Positions 52,542 through 62,442 of a stretch of 64,000 nt of DNA are shown here, piece by piece. The stretch comes from Mycobacterium parmense. GTDB taxonomy: Bacteria > Actinomycetota > Actinomycetes > Mycobacteriales > Mycobacteriaceae. The stretch's first letter is position 1. Each line of letters begins with the position of its first letter. The translations under genes were made by a program, and so were the position numbers. The notes beneath the pieces are model-generated. The model was not told the origin of the DNA, did no database searches, and saw only the letters and a list, made by a program, of their open reading frames with translations. The DNA lies in the NCBI RefSeq assembly GCF_010730575.1, contig NZ_AP022614.1:5888913-5952912 (forward strand), read 5' to 3'.

Positions 52542-53579
52542 CTAGAAACTCAAGTCGTCGTCGACCGGGGCGAAATACGCTTCCACGTCGGCCGCGCTGA
52601 CCTCTGCCAGCTCCGCCGGCGACCACTTCGGATTGCGGTCCTTGTCAACCAGCTGCGCGCGGATGCCCTCCACCAGGTCGTGCGAGCGCAGCGACGCCGA
52701 CGACACCCGATAGTCCTGCACCAGAACGTCTTCCAGCGTCTGCGCCTTGCCCGCGCGGCGCACCGCTTCCAGGGTGACCGACAGCGCGATGGGGGATCGG
52801 GTCGCGATCAGGTCGGCGGCGTCGTTCGCCGGACGCGCGTCATGCCCGCGCAGCGCCGCGACGATGTCCTCGACGCTGTCGCCCGCGTAGCATTCGTCGA
52901 TCCAGTCCCGTTGCGCGGCAAGCTCACTCGGCGGCGGTTCGACCGCGTGGCGGGCCAGTGCGGCGTCCACGCCGTCGGCGACCACCGCCGCGGTGAACGC
53001 CTCGAGGTCGCCGTGCGGCACATAGTGGTCGGCGAACCCGAGCGCGATCGCGTCGGCGCCGGAGAACGGCGCCCCGGTCAGCGCGGCATGCAGCCCCAGC
53101 GCGCCGGGCGCCCGCGACAGCAGATAAGCTCCGCCGACGTCGGGGATGAACCCGATGCCCACCTCGGGCATCGCGACCTTCGAGGTGTCGGTCACCACCC
53201 GGGTGTTGCCGTGCGCGCTGACCCCGACGCCGCCGCCCATCACGATGCCGTCCATGAGGGCCACGTAAGGTTTCGCGAACCGGCCGATCTGGCCGTTCAT
53301 CAGGTACTCGTCGCGCCAGAATCGCCGCGCCTCGGCCCCGTCCTTGCGGGCGCTGTGGTAGACCGCCACGACGTCGCCGCCCGCGCACAGCCCGCGCTCG
53401 CCGGCTCCGGAGACAACCACCGCGCGCACCGCGTCGTCGTCCGCCCAGCGGGCCAGCACGTCACGCAGGAGGTCGACCATGTTCTGGTTGAGCGAGTTGA
53501 TCGCCCTGGGGCGGTTGAGCGTGATCAGGCCGACGTCGCCCTCGACGCGGGTCACGACTTCATCGGATTGGTCGCTCAC
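52542..53579 (-). CDS. echA9: 3-hydroxyisobutyryl-CoA hydrolase-type crotonase EchA9
   Basis: The GTG at 53579, preceded by GGGAGGGTAAAGGC, gives 345 aa, the same as M. tuberculosis EchA9. The N-terminal crotonase core has [12 protein letters not shown] and [14 protein letters not shown], and then [13 protein letters not shown]. The C-terminal extension (about 200-345) is that of 3-hydroxyisobutyryl-CoA hydrolases, which act in valine breakdown and yield free acid and CoA. Annotation as plain enoyl-CoA hydratase would probably be wrong. It heads the echA9-echA8-hydrolase cluster. Confidence 0.92.
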   Translation of the reverse strand: MSDQSDEVVTRVEGDVGLITLNRPRAINSLNQNMVDLLRDVLARWADDDAVRAVVVSGAGERGLCAGGDVVAVYHSARKDGAEARRFWRDEYLMNGQIGRFAKPYVALMDGIVMGGGVGVSAHGNTRVVTDTSKVAMPEVGIGFIPDVGGAYLLSRAPGALGLHAALTGAPFSGADAIALGFADHYVPHGDLEAFTAAVVADGVDAALARHAVEPPPSELAAQRDWIDECYAGDSVEDIVAALRGHDARPANDAADLIATRSPIALSVTLEAVRRAGKAQTLEDVLVQDYRVSSASLRSHDLVEGIRAQLVDKDRNPKWSPAELAEVSAADVEAYFAPVDDDLSF

Positions 53580-53805
53580 GCCTTTACCCTCCCATCGCCG
53601 GCCCGTTCCCGACCTGCAATCTAGATCCTCTCTGGCGCAGCGGCGCCCGCGGGTAAGGTTTATGTTTGACCCGACGACGGCAGCAGAGATCCCGAACGGC
53701 CGGAAACGCCCGCAACCAGCGGCTGGGAACCCGGGCCGGCCGCCAATCGTTGAGCAGATGTTCGCGCAGCTAGAGCCAACAGTTTCAGCAAGAGAGGATC
53801 CGACG

Positions 53806-54666
53806 GTGCGGGAGACAAGCAACCCGGTATTTCGTTCACTGCCTAAGCAGCGGGGCGGATACGCGCAGTTCGGCACTGGCGCGCCCCCCGTGCAGGGGTA
53901 CCAGACCAACCCCTATTCGGCGCCCTATCAGGCCCCCTACCAGGAGGCCCGCGAGGTCAGGGCCTCCCGGCCTCTCACCATCGACGACGTCGTCACCAAG
54001 ACCGGCATCACGCTGGCCGTGCTGACGGCGACCGCCGCCGTCTCCTACTTCCTGGTGAAGTCGGACCTGGCGCTGGCCATGCCGCTGAGCCTGGTCGGGG
54101 CGCTCGGCGGCCTGGGCCTGGTGCTGATCGCGACCCTGGGCCGCAAGCAGGACAACCCGGGGATCGTGCTGAGCTACGCCGTCCTCGAGGGGATGTTCCT
54201 CGGCGCCATCTCGTTCGTGATGGCGAATTTCAGCGTGTCGTCGGCCAACGCCGGCATGTTGGTCGGCGAGGCCATCATGGGCACCATGGGCGTGTTCTTC
54301 GGCATGCTCGTCGTCTACAAGACCGGCGCCATCCGTGTCACACCCAAGTTCACCCGAATGCTGGTCGCTGCCATGTTCGGCGTGCTGGCCCTGATGCTCG
54401 GCAACTTCGTGCTCGCGATGTTCGGTGTCGGCGGCGGAACCGGCCTCGGACTGCGCAGCGGCGGACCGCTGGCCATCATCTTCTCGCTGGTGTGCATCGG
54501 CATCGCGGCGTTCAGCTTCCTGATCGACTTCGACGCCGCCGATCAGATGATCCGCGCCGGGGCGCCGGAGAGGGCGGCCTGGGGCATCGCGCTGGGGCTG
54601 ACCGTGACCCTGGTATGGCTGTACATCGAGATCCTGCGTCTGCTGAGTTATCTGCAGAACGACTAG
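53806..54666 (+). CDS. Bax inhibitor-1/YccA family membrane protein
   Basis: This 286-aa protein has a cytoplasmic Tyr/Pro/Gln-rich N terminus (about 1-60) and seven transmembrane helices. The BI-1 family regions are GAISFVMANFSVSS and the C-terminal FSFLIDFDAADQMIRAGAP. Bacterial YetJ-type members are pH-dependent calcium leak channels; the role here is not established. The start chosen is a GTG at 53806 after AGAGAGGATCC, giving MRETSNPVFRSLPKQ as in Rv1072. A longer upstream frame is unlikely. Confidence 0.9.
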   Translation: MRETSNPVFRSLPKQRGGYAQFGTGAPPVQGYQTNPYSAPYQAPYQEAREVRASRPLTIDDVVTKTGITLAVLTATAAVSYFLVKSDLALAMPLSLVGALGGLGLVLIATLGRKQDNPGIVLSYAVLEGMFLGAISFVMANFSVSSANAGMLVGEAIMGTMGVFFGMLVVYKTGAIRVTPKFTRMLVAAMFGVLALMLGNFVLAMFGVGGGTGLGLRSGGPLAIIFSLVCIGIAAFSFLIDFDAADQMIRAGAPERAAWGIALGLTVTLVWLYIEILRLLSYLQND

Positions 54667-54675
54667 TCAGCCACG

Positions 54676-54713
54676 ACGAAAAAGGCCGGCACTTCGGTGC
54701 CGGCCTTTTTCGT
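54676..54713. terminator. Strong bidirectional terminator
   Basis: A perfect 17-bp stem (ACGAAAAAGGCCGGCAC and complement) capped by a TTCG tetraloop lies between the convergent BI-1 gene and fadA3. The stem carries AAAAA on one arm and TTTTT on the other, so each strand has a GC-rich stem followed by a U run. This is the clearest classical terminator in the window. Confidence 0.9.
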
Positions 54714-54731
54714 GGGCGTCGGCCGGGGGCG

Positions 54732-55949
54732 TCAGCTCAGCCGCTCGATCACCATCGCCATGCCCTGGCCGCCGCCGACACACATGGTCTCGAGGCCGAA
54801 GGTCTTGTCGTGGGTCTGCAGGTTGTTGATCAGCGTGGTGGCGATGCGCGCGCCGGTCATGCCGAACGGGTGGCCCAGCGCGATCGCCCCACCGGACACG
54901 TTCAGCTTCTCCTCGTCCATGCCCAGCTCTCGGGCCGAACCGAGCACCTGGACGGCGAAGGCCTCGTTGATCTCGTACAGGTCGATGTCGTTGATCGACA
55001 TGCCGGCCCGCGCCAGCGCCTTCTTGGACGCCTCGATCGGGCCCAGGCCCATGATCTCCGGCGACAGGCCGCTGACTCCGGTGGACACGATGCGCGCCAG
55101 CGGGGTCAGGCCGAGTTCCCTGGCCTTGGTGTCGCTGGTGATCACCAGCGCGGCGGCGCCGTCGTTGAGCGGGCAGGCGTTGCCCGCGGTGACGGTCCCG
55201 TTCGGCCGGAAGACGGGCTTGAGCTCGCTGACCTTCTCGTAGGTGGTTCCGGGCCGGGGGCCGTCGTCGGTGCTGACCGTGGTGCCGTCGGGCAGGGTCA
55301 CCGGAACGATCTCGCGCTCGAAGAAGCCGCTCTTGATGGCCTCCTCGGCGCGGTTCTGGCTGCGCACGCCCCAGTGGTCCTGGTCCTCGCGGCTGATGCC
55401 GGTCATGATCGCGACGTTCTCGGCGGTCTGGCCCATCGCGATGTAGACGTCGGGCAGGTTCCCGTCGGCGCGCGGGTCGTGCCACTCGTCGGCGCCCTGG
55501 GCCGCCGCGGCCGAACGCTCCTGAGCCGGGTCGAACAGCGGGTTCTTGGTGTCCGGCCACGAATCGGAGTTGCCCTTGCCGAACCGCGACACCGTCTCCA
55601 CCCCGGCGGAGATGAAGGCGTCGCCCTCGCCGGCCTTGATCGCGTGGAAGGCCATCCGGGTGGTCTGCAGCGACGACGAGCAATACCGGTTGACGGTGGT
55701 CCCGGGCAGGAAGTCGTACCCGAGCTCGACGGCGACCACGCGGGCCATGTTGAATCCGGATTCACCGCCGGGCAGTCCGCAGCCCAGGATCAGGTCGTCG
55801 ATCTGATGCGGGTTGAGCGCGGGCACCTTGTCGAGCGCGGCGCGCACCATCTGGGCCGCCAGGTCGTCGGGCCGCATCGAGACCAGCGACCCCTTCATGG
55901 CGCGGCCGATCGGCGAGCGCGCGGTTGCGACGATGACGGCTTCGGGCAT
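54732..55949 (-). CDS. fadA3: Acetyl-CoA acetyltransferase/thiolase FadA3
   Basis: This 405-aa thiolase performs the last step of beta-oxidation, releasing acetyl-CoA. The acyl-enzyme Cys90 is in NRYCSSSL, the His is in GGAIALGHPFG and the second catalytic Cys is in MCVGGGQG near the C terminus. Length equals M. tuberculosis FadA3. The ATG at 55949 has a strong GGAGG site. It stands alone, with a terminator after it and a separate GDSL esterase upstream on the same strand. Confidence 0.94.
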   Translation of the reverse strand: MPEAVIVATARSPIGRAMKGSLVSMRPDDLAAQMVRAALDKVPALNPHQIDDLILGCGLPGGESGFNMARVVAVELGYDFLPGTTVNRYCSSSLQTTRMAFHAIKAGEGDAFISAGVETVSRFGKGNSDSWPDTKNPLFDPAQERSAAAAQGADEWHDPRADGNLPDVYIAMGQTAENVAIMTGISREDQDHWGVRSQNRAEEAIKSGFFEREIVPVTLPDGTTVSTDDGPRPGTTYEKVSELKPVFRPNGTVTAGNACPLNDGAAALVITSDTKARELGLTPLARIVSTGVSGLSPEIMGLGPIEASKKALARAGMSINDIDLYEINEAFAVQVLGSARELGMDEEKLNVSGGAIALGHPFGMTGARIATTLINNLQTHDKTFGLETMCVGGGQGMAMVIERLS

Positions 55950-56026
55950 GGCGATTACCTCCAGTGGATGTGGGCTCGCGTCACCGGCGGGTGCTGCGCA
56001 CGCCGCCGCGACGAGACGCGTCAAAT

Positions 56027-57013
56027 CTAGTCGCTGCCCGGCGGCGAGCACGACGACGGGGCGGTCGCCTCGGGGGCGGGGCGCCGCCGCACCCCGGTCA
56101 TCACGCCGGTTCGCGCCTGCCCGGGCCCCGGCGCGGGGTCGTCCGCGGCCGCCACCACCTCCGGCGTCGCGGACTCGACCTGCTCGCCCAGCGCGTCGCA
56201 GATTGCCGGCAGCAGGGCGTTGGCCGCCAACGCGTACGCGACGGCCGAGGGGTGATAGTTGTCGGCGGAGAACATCTGCTCGGGTGTGGCGCGAAACTGG
56301 TGCGCCAGCAACTGCGCCAGCGGCACCGGGATGCCGCCGGCCGCCCTGACCGCCGCGGCCTGCGCGCGGGCGAGCTGGCTTCCGCGGGCGTGCGCCAGCG
56401 AGCGCAGCGGCTGCGGGATGACGCTGATGACGCCGAGGTCCGGGCACGTGCCGACGACCACCAACGCGCCGCGGGCGCGCAGCTTGCGAACGCTCAACCC
56501 GAGACGTTGGGCCGACTGGCTGACGCCGTTGAGGGCCGTCACGTCGTTGGCGCCCACCATGATCACCGCGATGTCGGGCGGCGGACCGGCCACGAACATC
56601 GCGTCGACCTGCCCGCAGACGCCCCTCGAGGTGGCGCCGACGATGGCCTTGGTGCTCAGCCGCACGAGCCCGCCGGTCTGCTCGGCGAGGCCGCGGGCGA
56701 TCAACACGCCCGGCACCTCCTCGGCGCTGGTGCAGCCGTATCCGGTGGCCGTCGAGTCGCCGAAGATCATCAGGTGCAAGTCGTAAGCCATGCCGCGCCG
56801 CCACCGCTGCACGGGCCCGCCGCCGCTGGTGTAGACACCGTCGGCGCGCGGCGGGGTCTCCCAGGACTTCGGGATCACGGTGCGCGCGTGCGTCGCCTGG
56901 CCCACAAGCAGATTGCGCGCCCCGAGATAGGCCGTACCTGTCGAGGCGAGTGCGCCCGCTGTGGCCAGGGCGATCGTCGAACGACGCGGCAGCCGGATGG
57001 TCACGAGAGACAT
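56027..57013 (-). CDS. GDSL/SGNH esterase, Rv1075c-like
   Basis: This 328-aa protein has an N-terminal membrane anchor or uncleaved signal (about 12-32) and an SGNH-hydrolase domain. Ser87 is in FGDSTATGYG (block I), GANDV is block III, and the Asp/His pair is in DNYHPS (block V). The C-terminal 40 residues are Pro/Ala-rich. Rv1075c of M. tuberculosis (about 314 aa) was described as a surface GDSL esterase that aids survival in macrophages. The ATG at 57013 is chosen over an upstream frame that lacks similarity. Confidence 0.88.
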   Translation of the reverse strand: MSLVTIRLPRRSTIALATAGALASTGTAYLGARNLLVGQATHARTVIPKSWETPPRADGVYTSGGGPVQRWRRGMAYDLHLMIFGDSTATGYGCTSAEEVPGVLIARGLAEQTGGLVRLSTKAIVGATSRGVCGQVDAMFVAGPPPDIAVIMVGANDVTALNGVSQSAQRLGLSVRKLRARGALVVVGTCPDLGVISVIPQPLRSLAHARGSQLARAQAAAVRAAGGIPVPLAQLLAHQFRATPEQMFSADNYHPSAVAYALAANALLPAICDALGEQVESATPEVVAAADDPAPGPGQARTGVMTGVRRRPAPEATAPSSCSPPGSD

Positions 57014-57237
57014 TTTAGAACGGCCGAAAGCCGTGCGAGGGCGGCTCGTCAACAATGTGGTTACGTTGAGAATCAAAAGTGGTATCGAATCAGCTTCTTC
57101 AAATGTTCCACCAAGAAACGCCTGTCAAGCTAATTTCATGAGGTCGGCTCAACGCTTGGGGAACCGGGCATAACCAGACGTTGGCCGCCTCGTGTCACAT
57201 GCTGTTTCGCACTACAAAGGCGTAGGAAGTGTTGAGC

Positions 57238-58305
57238 ATGACCGCACCAGACAAGGTATCCGGCTCGCCCCGGAATGCCCTTCGGCCACATGACATCCTG
57301 AGGAAGCGCAAGGCACAGGCGCGCAAATTCGCCATCAGCGACGGCGCTCCCGTCGAGGTTCTCGAGTCCGGGCCCAGCGTCGCCGCACGAGTCGCCACCG
57401 TGACCTCCCGGCTGACGATCCGGCCCGTCCTGTCCGTCGGCAGCCACGTCCCCAACCTGCCCTGGCCGTGGGGGCTCATCGACCTGGCCGCCCGGGTCCT
57501 GCTCCCGGTGTCCGCCACCGTCCGCGAGACGATCGCGCTGCCGCACGCGTCGGCGCAACTGGTGCGGGCGCCCGGGGGTGCTGCCCGCCGACGGCACCCG
57601 CCGGGTGATTCTCTACCTGCACGGCGGCGCGTTCTTGACCTGCGGGGCCAACTCGCACGGCCGGCTGGTCGAAACCCTGTCGAAGTTCGCCGACTCACCC
57701 ATCCTGGTGGTCAACTATCGCTTGCTGCCCAAGCATTCGGTGGAATGGCCCTCGACGACTGTCACGACGCCTACCGGTGGCTGCGCGAGCGCGGCTACGA
57801 GCCCGACCAGATCGTGCTCGCCGGGGACTCCGCCGGCGGATATTTGGGGCTTACCCTCGCACAGCGCCTGCAGGAAGAAGGCGAGGAGCCCGCCGCGCTG
57901 GTGGCGATCTCGCCGCTGCTGCAGCTGGCCAAGGAATACAAACAGGCCCATCCCAACATCAAGACCGACGCGATGTTCTCCGCGAAGGCGTTCGACGCGC
58001 TCGGCGCGCTCGTCGCGGGCGCCGCCGGGAAAAACGTCGTCGACGGTAAGCCGGAAGAGATCTACGAGCCGCTGGAGCACATCAAACCGGGACTGCCGCG
58101 CACCCTGATCCACGTTTCGGGGTCCGAGGTCTTGCTGCACGACGCGCAGCTGGCCGCAACCAGGCTCGCGGCGGTGGGCGTGCCGGCCGAGGTGCGGGTC
58201 TGGCCCGGCCAGGTGCACGACTTCCAGCTGGCCGCCCCGATGCTGCCGGAGGCAATCCGTTCGCTGCGCCAGATCGGCGACTACATCCGCGAAGCCACGG
58301 ATTAG
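57238..58305 (+). CDS. lipU: Esterase/lipase LipU with two compensating frameshifts
   Basis: This alpha/beta hydrolase of the hormone-sensitive lipase family (LipU, Rv1076) reads as one 355-aa frame, but the stretch at about 57575-57740 is translated in the wrong frame. The correct peptide there, in the next frame, contains VILYLHGGAFLTCGANSHG with the HGG oxyanion motif and LLPKHS. An extra G in the run at 57574-57578 and a missing G near 57743 would restore it. The nucleophile motif GDSAGG and the final His region (PGQVHDFQ) are in the normal frame. As written the protein would lack the oxyanion hole. A sequencing error is more likely than a real double mutation. Confidence 0.85.
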   Translation: MTAPDKVSGSPRNALRPHDILRKRKAQARKFAISDGAPVEVLESGPSVAARVATVTSRLTIRPVLSVGSHVPNLPWPWGLIDLAARVLLPVSATVRETIALPHASAQLVRAPGGAARRRHPPGDSLPARRRVLDLRGQLARPAGRNPVEVRRLTHPGGQLSLAAQAFGGMALDDCHDAYRWLRERGYEPDQIVLAGDSAGGYLGLTLAQRLQEEGEEPAALVAISPLLQLAKEYKQAHPNIKTDAMFSAKAFDALGALVAGAAGKNVVDGKPEEIYEPLEHIKPGLPRTLIHVSGSEVLLHDAQLAATRLAAVGVPAEVRVWPGQVHDFQLAAPMLPEAIRSLRQIGDYIREATD

Positions 58306-58372
58306 GCAGCGCGTCAGCAGCCGGGCGCCAGACCGTCGTGCACCGGCCGAAACGGCCTGAGACGATGGACGC

Positions 58373-59791
58373 ATGCGGATCGCGCAGCACATCAGTGAAC
58401 TGATCGGCGGCACGCCGCTGGTCCGCCTGAACTCCGTCGTCCCCGACGGCGCCGGCATCGTGGCGGCCAAGGTCGAATATCTCAATCCCGGTGGCAGCTC
58501 GAAGGATCGGATCGCTTCGAGGATGATCGACGCCGCCGAAGCCGCCGGGTTGCTCAAGCCCGGCGGCACCATCGTGGAACCCACGTCCGGCAACACCGGC
58601 GTCGGCTTGGCGCTGGTGGCTCAGCAGCGCGGCTACAAGTGTGTCTTCGTCTGCCCCGACAAGGTCGGCGAGGACAAGCGCAACGTGCTGCTCGCTTACG
58701 GCGCCGAGGTGGTCGTGTGCCCGACGGCGGTGCCGCCCGAGCACCCGGACAGCTACTACAGCGTCTCCGACAGGCTGACCGAGCAGATAAGCGGCGCCTG
58801 GAAGCCCGACCAGTACGCCAACCCCGAAGGACCGGCCAGCCACTACGCCAGCACCGGACCCGAGATCTGGGCCGACACCGACGGCAAGGTCACCCACTTC
58901 GTGGCCGGCATCGGCACAGGCGGGACGATCACCGGCGCGGGCCGCTACCTCAAGGAGGTCTCCGCCGATCGGCCGGGGGGGGAAGGGTGCGCATCGTGGG
59001 CGCCGACCCCGAGGGCTCGGTTTATTCGGGGGGGCAGCGGGCGGCCCTACCTGGTCGAGGGCGTCGGCGAGGATTTCTGGCCGGCGGCCTACGACCGGAC
59101 GGTGCCCGACGAGGTCATCGCGGTCTCCGACTCCGACTCTTTCGACATGACCAGGCGGCTGGCCCGCGAGGAAGCGATGCTGGTCGGCGGGTCCTGCGGG
59201 ATGGCGGTGGTCGCGGCGCTGCGGGTTGCCGCCGCGGCCGGGCCCGAAGCGCTGGTGGTGGTCCTGCTGCCCGACGGCGGGCGCGGCTACATGGCGAAGA
59301 TCTTCAACGACGCCTGGATGTCGTCGTACGGGTTCCTGCGGAGCCGCCTCGACGGGTCGGCCGAGCAGTCCACGGTCGGCGACGTGTTGCGCCGCAAATC
59401 GGGGGCGTTGCCGGATCTGGTGCACACCCACCCGTCCGAGACGGTGCGCGATGCCATCGGCATCCTGCGCGAGTACGGCGTGTCCCAGATGCCGGTGGTC
59501 GGCGCCGAACCGCCGGTGATGGCCGGTGAAGTCGCCGGCAGTGTCTCCGAACGCGAACTGCTCTCGGCCGTCTTCGAGGGCCGCGCGAAGCTGGCCGACG
59601 CCGTCGCGGAGCACATGAGCCCGCCGCTGCCGATGATCGGCGCCGGCGAGCTGGCCGCCGCCGCGGGCAAGGCGCTGCGCGACTGGGACGCGCTGATGGT
59701 GGTGGAGGGAAAGCCGGTCGGGGTTCTCACCCGCTACGACCTGTTGGGCTTCCTCTCGGAGGGGCCCCGCGGAGTGACGGGCCGACGCTAG
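58373..59791 (+). CDS. cbs: Cystathionine beta-synthase (two compensating frameshifts)
   Basis: This PLP enzyme condenses serine or O-acetylserine with homocysteine or sulfide and is followed by a regulatory CBS-domain pair. The PLP Lys44 is in NPGGSSKDR, the phosphate loop GTGGT is in AGIGTGGTITG, and VEPTSGNTG is the Asn-loop. Two CBS domains lie at about 345-460. The frame is open for 472 codons, but residues about 203-220 look scrambled, and the neighbouring frame gives the expected RVRIVGADPEGSVYSGG. One missing G in the run at 58974-58982 and one extra G in the run near 59028-59034 explain it. It is the match of Rv1077. Confidence 0.87.
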   Translation: MRIAQHISELIGGTPLVRLNSVVPDGAGIVAAKVEYLNPGGSSKDRIASRMIDAAEAAGLLKPGGTIVEPTSGNTGVGLALVAQQRGYKCVFVCPDKVGEDKRNVLLAYGAEVVVCPTAVPPEHPDSYYSVSDRLTEQISGAWKPDQYANPEGPASHYASTGPEIWADTDGKVTHFVAGIGTGGTITGAGRYLKEVSADRPGGEGCASWAPTPRARFIRGGSGRPYLVEGVGEDFWPAAYDRTVPDEVIAVSDSDSFDMTRRLAREEAMLVGGSCGMAVVAALRVAAAAGPEALVVVLLPDGGRGYMAKIFNDAWMSSYGFLRSRLDGSAEQSTVGDVLRRKSGALPDLVHTHPSETVRDAIGILREYGVSQMPVVGAEPPVMAGEVAGSVSERELLSAVFEGRAKLADAVAEHMSPPLPMIGAGELAAAAGKALRDWDALMVVEGKPVGVLTRYDLLGFLSEGPRGVTGRR

Positions 59792-59883
59792 ATCGGCGGC
59801 CGCTCGTGGTTGCGCCGGCACGGGCCGGCGCTCGGGTACTGTAATGCCCCGTTCGGCCGATCCGCGTGGATGGAGGGTTGCCC

Positions 59884-60617
59884 ATGACCGATCAACCGCC
59901 GCCTGGTGGCGATTTCCCGCCGCCTGCGCCCTCGTCCGGGCCGTCCGGGCCGTCCGGGCCTTCCGGTGACCATGGGGCGCCGTCCGGCGGGCACGAGGTC
60001 CCCGCGCCGCCGTCCGGCGGCGGTTCCTATCCGCCGCCGCCCCCGCCGCCGCCGCCCGGCGGGTCCTACCACCGCCGCCACCTCCGTCCGGCGGGTACGC
60101 GCCGCCGCCTCCCGGACCGGCGATCCGCACCCTGCCGACGCAGGAGTACACGTCGTGGCTCACCCGGGTGCTGGCGTTCGTGATCGACATCCTCCCGTAC
60201 GCCGTTCTGCACGGCATCGGCGCCGCGATCCTGTACTCCACCCAGCAGACAGCCTGCGTCACCGACATCACCCAGTACGCCGTCAACCAGTACTGCGCCA
60301 CCGAGAACTCGACGTTGGGGCTGATCGCGCAGTGGCTGGCGTCTGTGTTGGGGCTGTTCTACCTGATCTGGAACTACGGCTACCGCCAGGGCACCACCGG
60401 GTCGAGCCTGGGCAAGTCGGTGATGAAGTTCAAGGTCGTCAGCGAGATCACCGGGCAACCCATCGGCTTCGGGAAGTCCGTCGTGCGCTTCCTCGCGCAT
60501 TTCATCGACGCCGCCATCTGCTTCGTCGGGTTCCTCTTCCCGCTCTGGGACGCCAAGCGGCAGACGCTGGCCGACAAGATCATGTCGACGGTCTGTCTGC
60601 CGATCCCGCAAGGCTGA
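59884..60617 (+). pseudogene. pra: Proline-rich antigen homologue Pra, frameshifted
   Basis: The first part (ATG 59884) encodes a Pro/Gly/Ser-rich tail with PSGPSGPSG and PPPPPPPPGG runs. The second part, in another frame to 60617, encodes an RDD-type membrane domain with two or three helices (WLTRVLAFVIDILPYAVLHG; GQPIGFGKSVVRFLAH; LWDAKRQTLADKIM). They join smoothly if one C is restored in TCCTACCACC near 60068, giving SYPPPPPSGGYAPP and a protein of about 244 aa, like Pra/Rv1078 (240 aa). As written the frame stops early, so it is typed as broken, but a sequence error is likely. Confidence 0.82.
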
Positions 60618-60651
60618 CCGACGACCCGGGCTGTCACTAGGCTGGCCGTCG

Positions 60652-61813
60652 ATGAGCAACGATCGGCACCGCGAGTTCACCGGGCTGGCCACCAAGGCGA
60701 TCCACGCCGGCTATCGGCCGGACCCGGCGACCGGGGCGGTCAACGCGCCGATATACGCGAGCAGCACTTTCGCCCAGGACGCCGTGGGGGTGCTGCGCGG
60801 CGGCTACGAGTACGCGCGGACCGGCAATCCCACGCGCGCGGCGCTGGAGGCCTCCCATGGCGGCCGTGGAGGAGGGCGCGTTCGCCCGCGCGTTCAGCGC
60901 CGGGATGGCCGCCACCGACTGCGCCCTGAGGGCGCTGCTGCGTCCCGGCGACCACCTGGTGATTCCCAACGACGCCTACGGCGGCACCTTCCGGCTGATC
61001 GACAAGGTGTTCACGCAGTGGAACGTCGGTTACACGCCGGTGGCGCTGTACGACCTCGACGCCGTCCGCGCGGCGATCACACCGCAAACCCGGCTCATCT
61101 GGGTCGAGACGCCCACCAACCCGCTGCTGTCCATCGCCGACATCGGCGCGCTCGCCGAGATCGGTGCGCAATCGCACGCAAAGGTGTTGGTGGACAACAC
61201 GTTCGCCTCACCCGCGCTGCAGCAGCCGTTGACGCTGGGCGCCGACATCGTGCTGCACTCGACCACCAAGTACATCGGCGGACACTCCGATGTGGTGGGT
61301 GGCGCGCTGATCACCGACGACGAAGAGCTGGACGACGCCTTCGCTTTCCTGCAGAACGGGGCCGGCGCGGTGCCGGGCCCGTTCGACGCCTACCTCACCA
61401 TGCGGGGGCTCAAGACGCTGGTGCTGCGGATGCAGCGGCACAGCGAAAACGCCTTGGCCGTAGCCGAATTCCTCGCCGGGCAATCCGCCGTCGACACCGT
61501 GCTGTATCCGGGCCTGCCCGGCCATCCGGGGCACGACGTCGCGGCCCGGCAGATGAGCGGATTCGGTGGGATGGTGTCAATACGCCTGCGCGGCGGCCGG
61601 GCGGCCGCTCAAAGCCTTTGCGCCAGAACCGAAGTGTTCATCCTGGCCGAATCGCTGGGTGGGGTGGAGTCGCTGATCGAGCATCCGAGCGCCATGACGC
61701 ACGCGTCGGTCGCGGGTTCGCAACTTCAAGTACCCGACGACCTGGTGCGCCTGTCGGTCGGCATCGAAGACGTCGCCGATCTGCTCGGCGATCTCGAGCA
61801 GGCGCTGGCGTAG
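60652..61813 (+). pseudogene. metB: Cystathionine gamma-synthase MetB, frameshifted
   Basis: MetB uses O-succinyl- or O-acetylhomoserine and cysteine to form cystathionine, a step of methionine synthesis. The start (ATG 60652) encodes ATKAIHAGYRPDPATGAVN and YEYARTGNPTRAALEAS. The rest is in the +1 frame from about 60858: LAAVEEGAFARAFSAGMAATD, the PLP-lysine motif HSTTKYIGGHSDVVGG and SLGGVESLIEHPS. Removing the extra A in TCCCATGGCG near 60857 joins the two into about 386 aa (388 in Rv1079). With cbs upstream it forms a transsulfuration pair. As written the gene is broken, probably by a sequence error. Confidence 0.84.
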
Positions 61814-61822
61814 TCGCCGCGA

Positions 61823-62317
61823 CTACGCGTGGTAGGGCTCCGCGCTGATCAGCGTGACCTCGACGGTGCTGCCGTTGGGCACGACATAGCTGCGGGTCTC
61901 GCCCACCTTGGCGTCGATCAGCGCCCCGCCCAGCGGCGAGTTGGGCGAGTAGACCTCGAGCTTGCCGTCGTTGACGCCTTCCTGGCGGGTGGCGATCAGG
62001 AACGTCTCGGTGTCGGACTTGTCGCCGTCGTAGTAGACCTTGACCACCGAACCGGGCAGCGCCACTCCGGACTGCTTGGGCGCCTCGCCGACCTTCGCGT
62101 TGTTCAGCAGGTCCTGCAGCTGGCGGATGCGCGCCTCCTGCTGACCCTGCTCCTCGCGGGCGGCGTGGTAGCCGCCGTTCTCGCGCAGGTCGCCCTCCTC
62201 GCGCCGGTCGTTGATCTCCGCGGCGATGACCGGACGATTCGCGATCAGCTGGTCGAGCTCGGCCTTGAGTCGGTCATGTGACTCCTGGGTCAGCCAGGTC
62301 ACCTGAGTATCCGTCAT
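61823..62317 (-). CDS. greA: Transcription elongation factor GreA
   Basis: GreA (164 aa) reaches into the RNA polymerase secondary channel and stimulates cleavage of backtracked transcripts. The N-terminal coiled coil (about 10-78) carries the acidic tip [17 protein letters not shown]. The C-terminal FKBP-like domain (about 85-164) includes [17 protein letters not shown]. The reading frame is intact although its neighbours have indels. It converges with metB, nine bases away. An upstream palindrome at 62443-62464 could be a control site. Confidence 0.95.
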   Translation of the reverse strand: MTDTQVTWLTQESHDRLKAELDQLIANRPVIAAEINDRREEGDLRENGGYHAAREEQGQQEARIRQLQDLLNNAKVGEAPKQSGVALPGSVVKVYYDGDKSDTETFLIATRQEGVNDGKLEVYSPNSPLGGALIDAKVGETRSYVVPNGSTVEVTLISAEPYHA

Positions 62318-62442
62318 CTCGTCGTGCTCCTCTTATTGTCGTTCCGCGCATCCGCGTGAGCTCTCGAACTCCGCCGCCGGGTAACCGGGATTGTGCCCGC
62401 GTGCTGCGGTCCGTTGTTCTCACGGCCATTAATGCAGCAATA

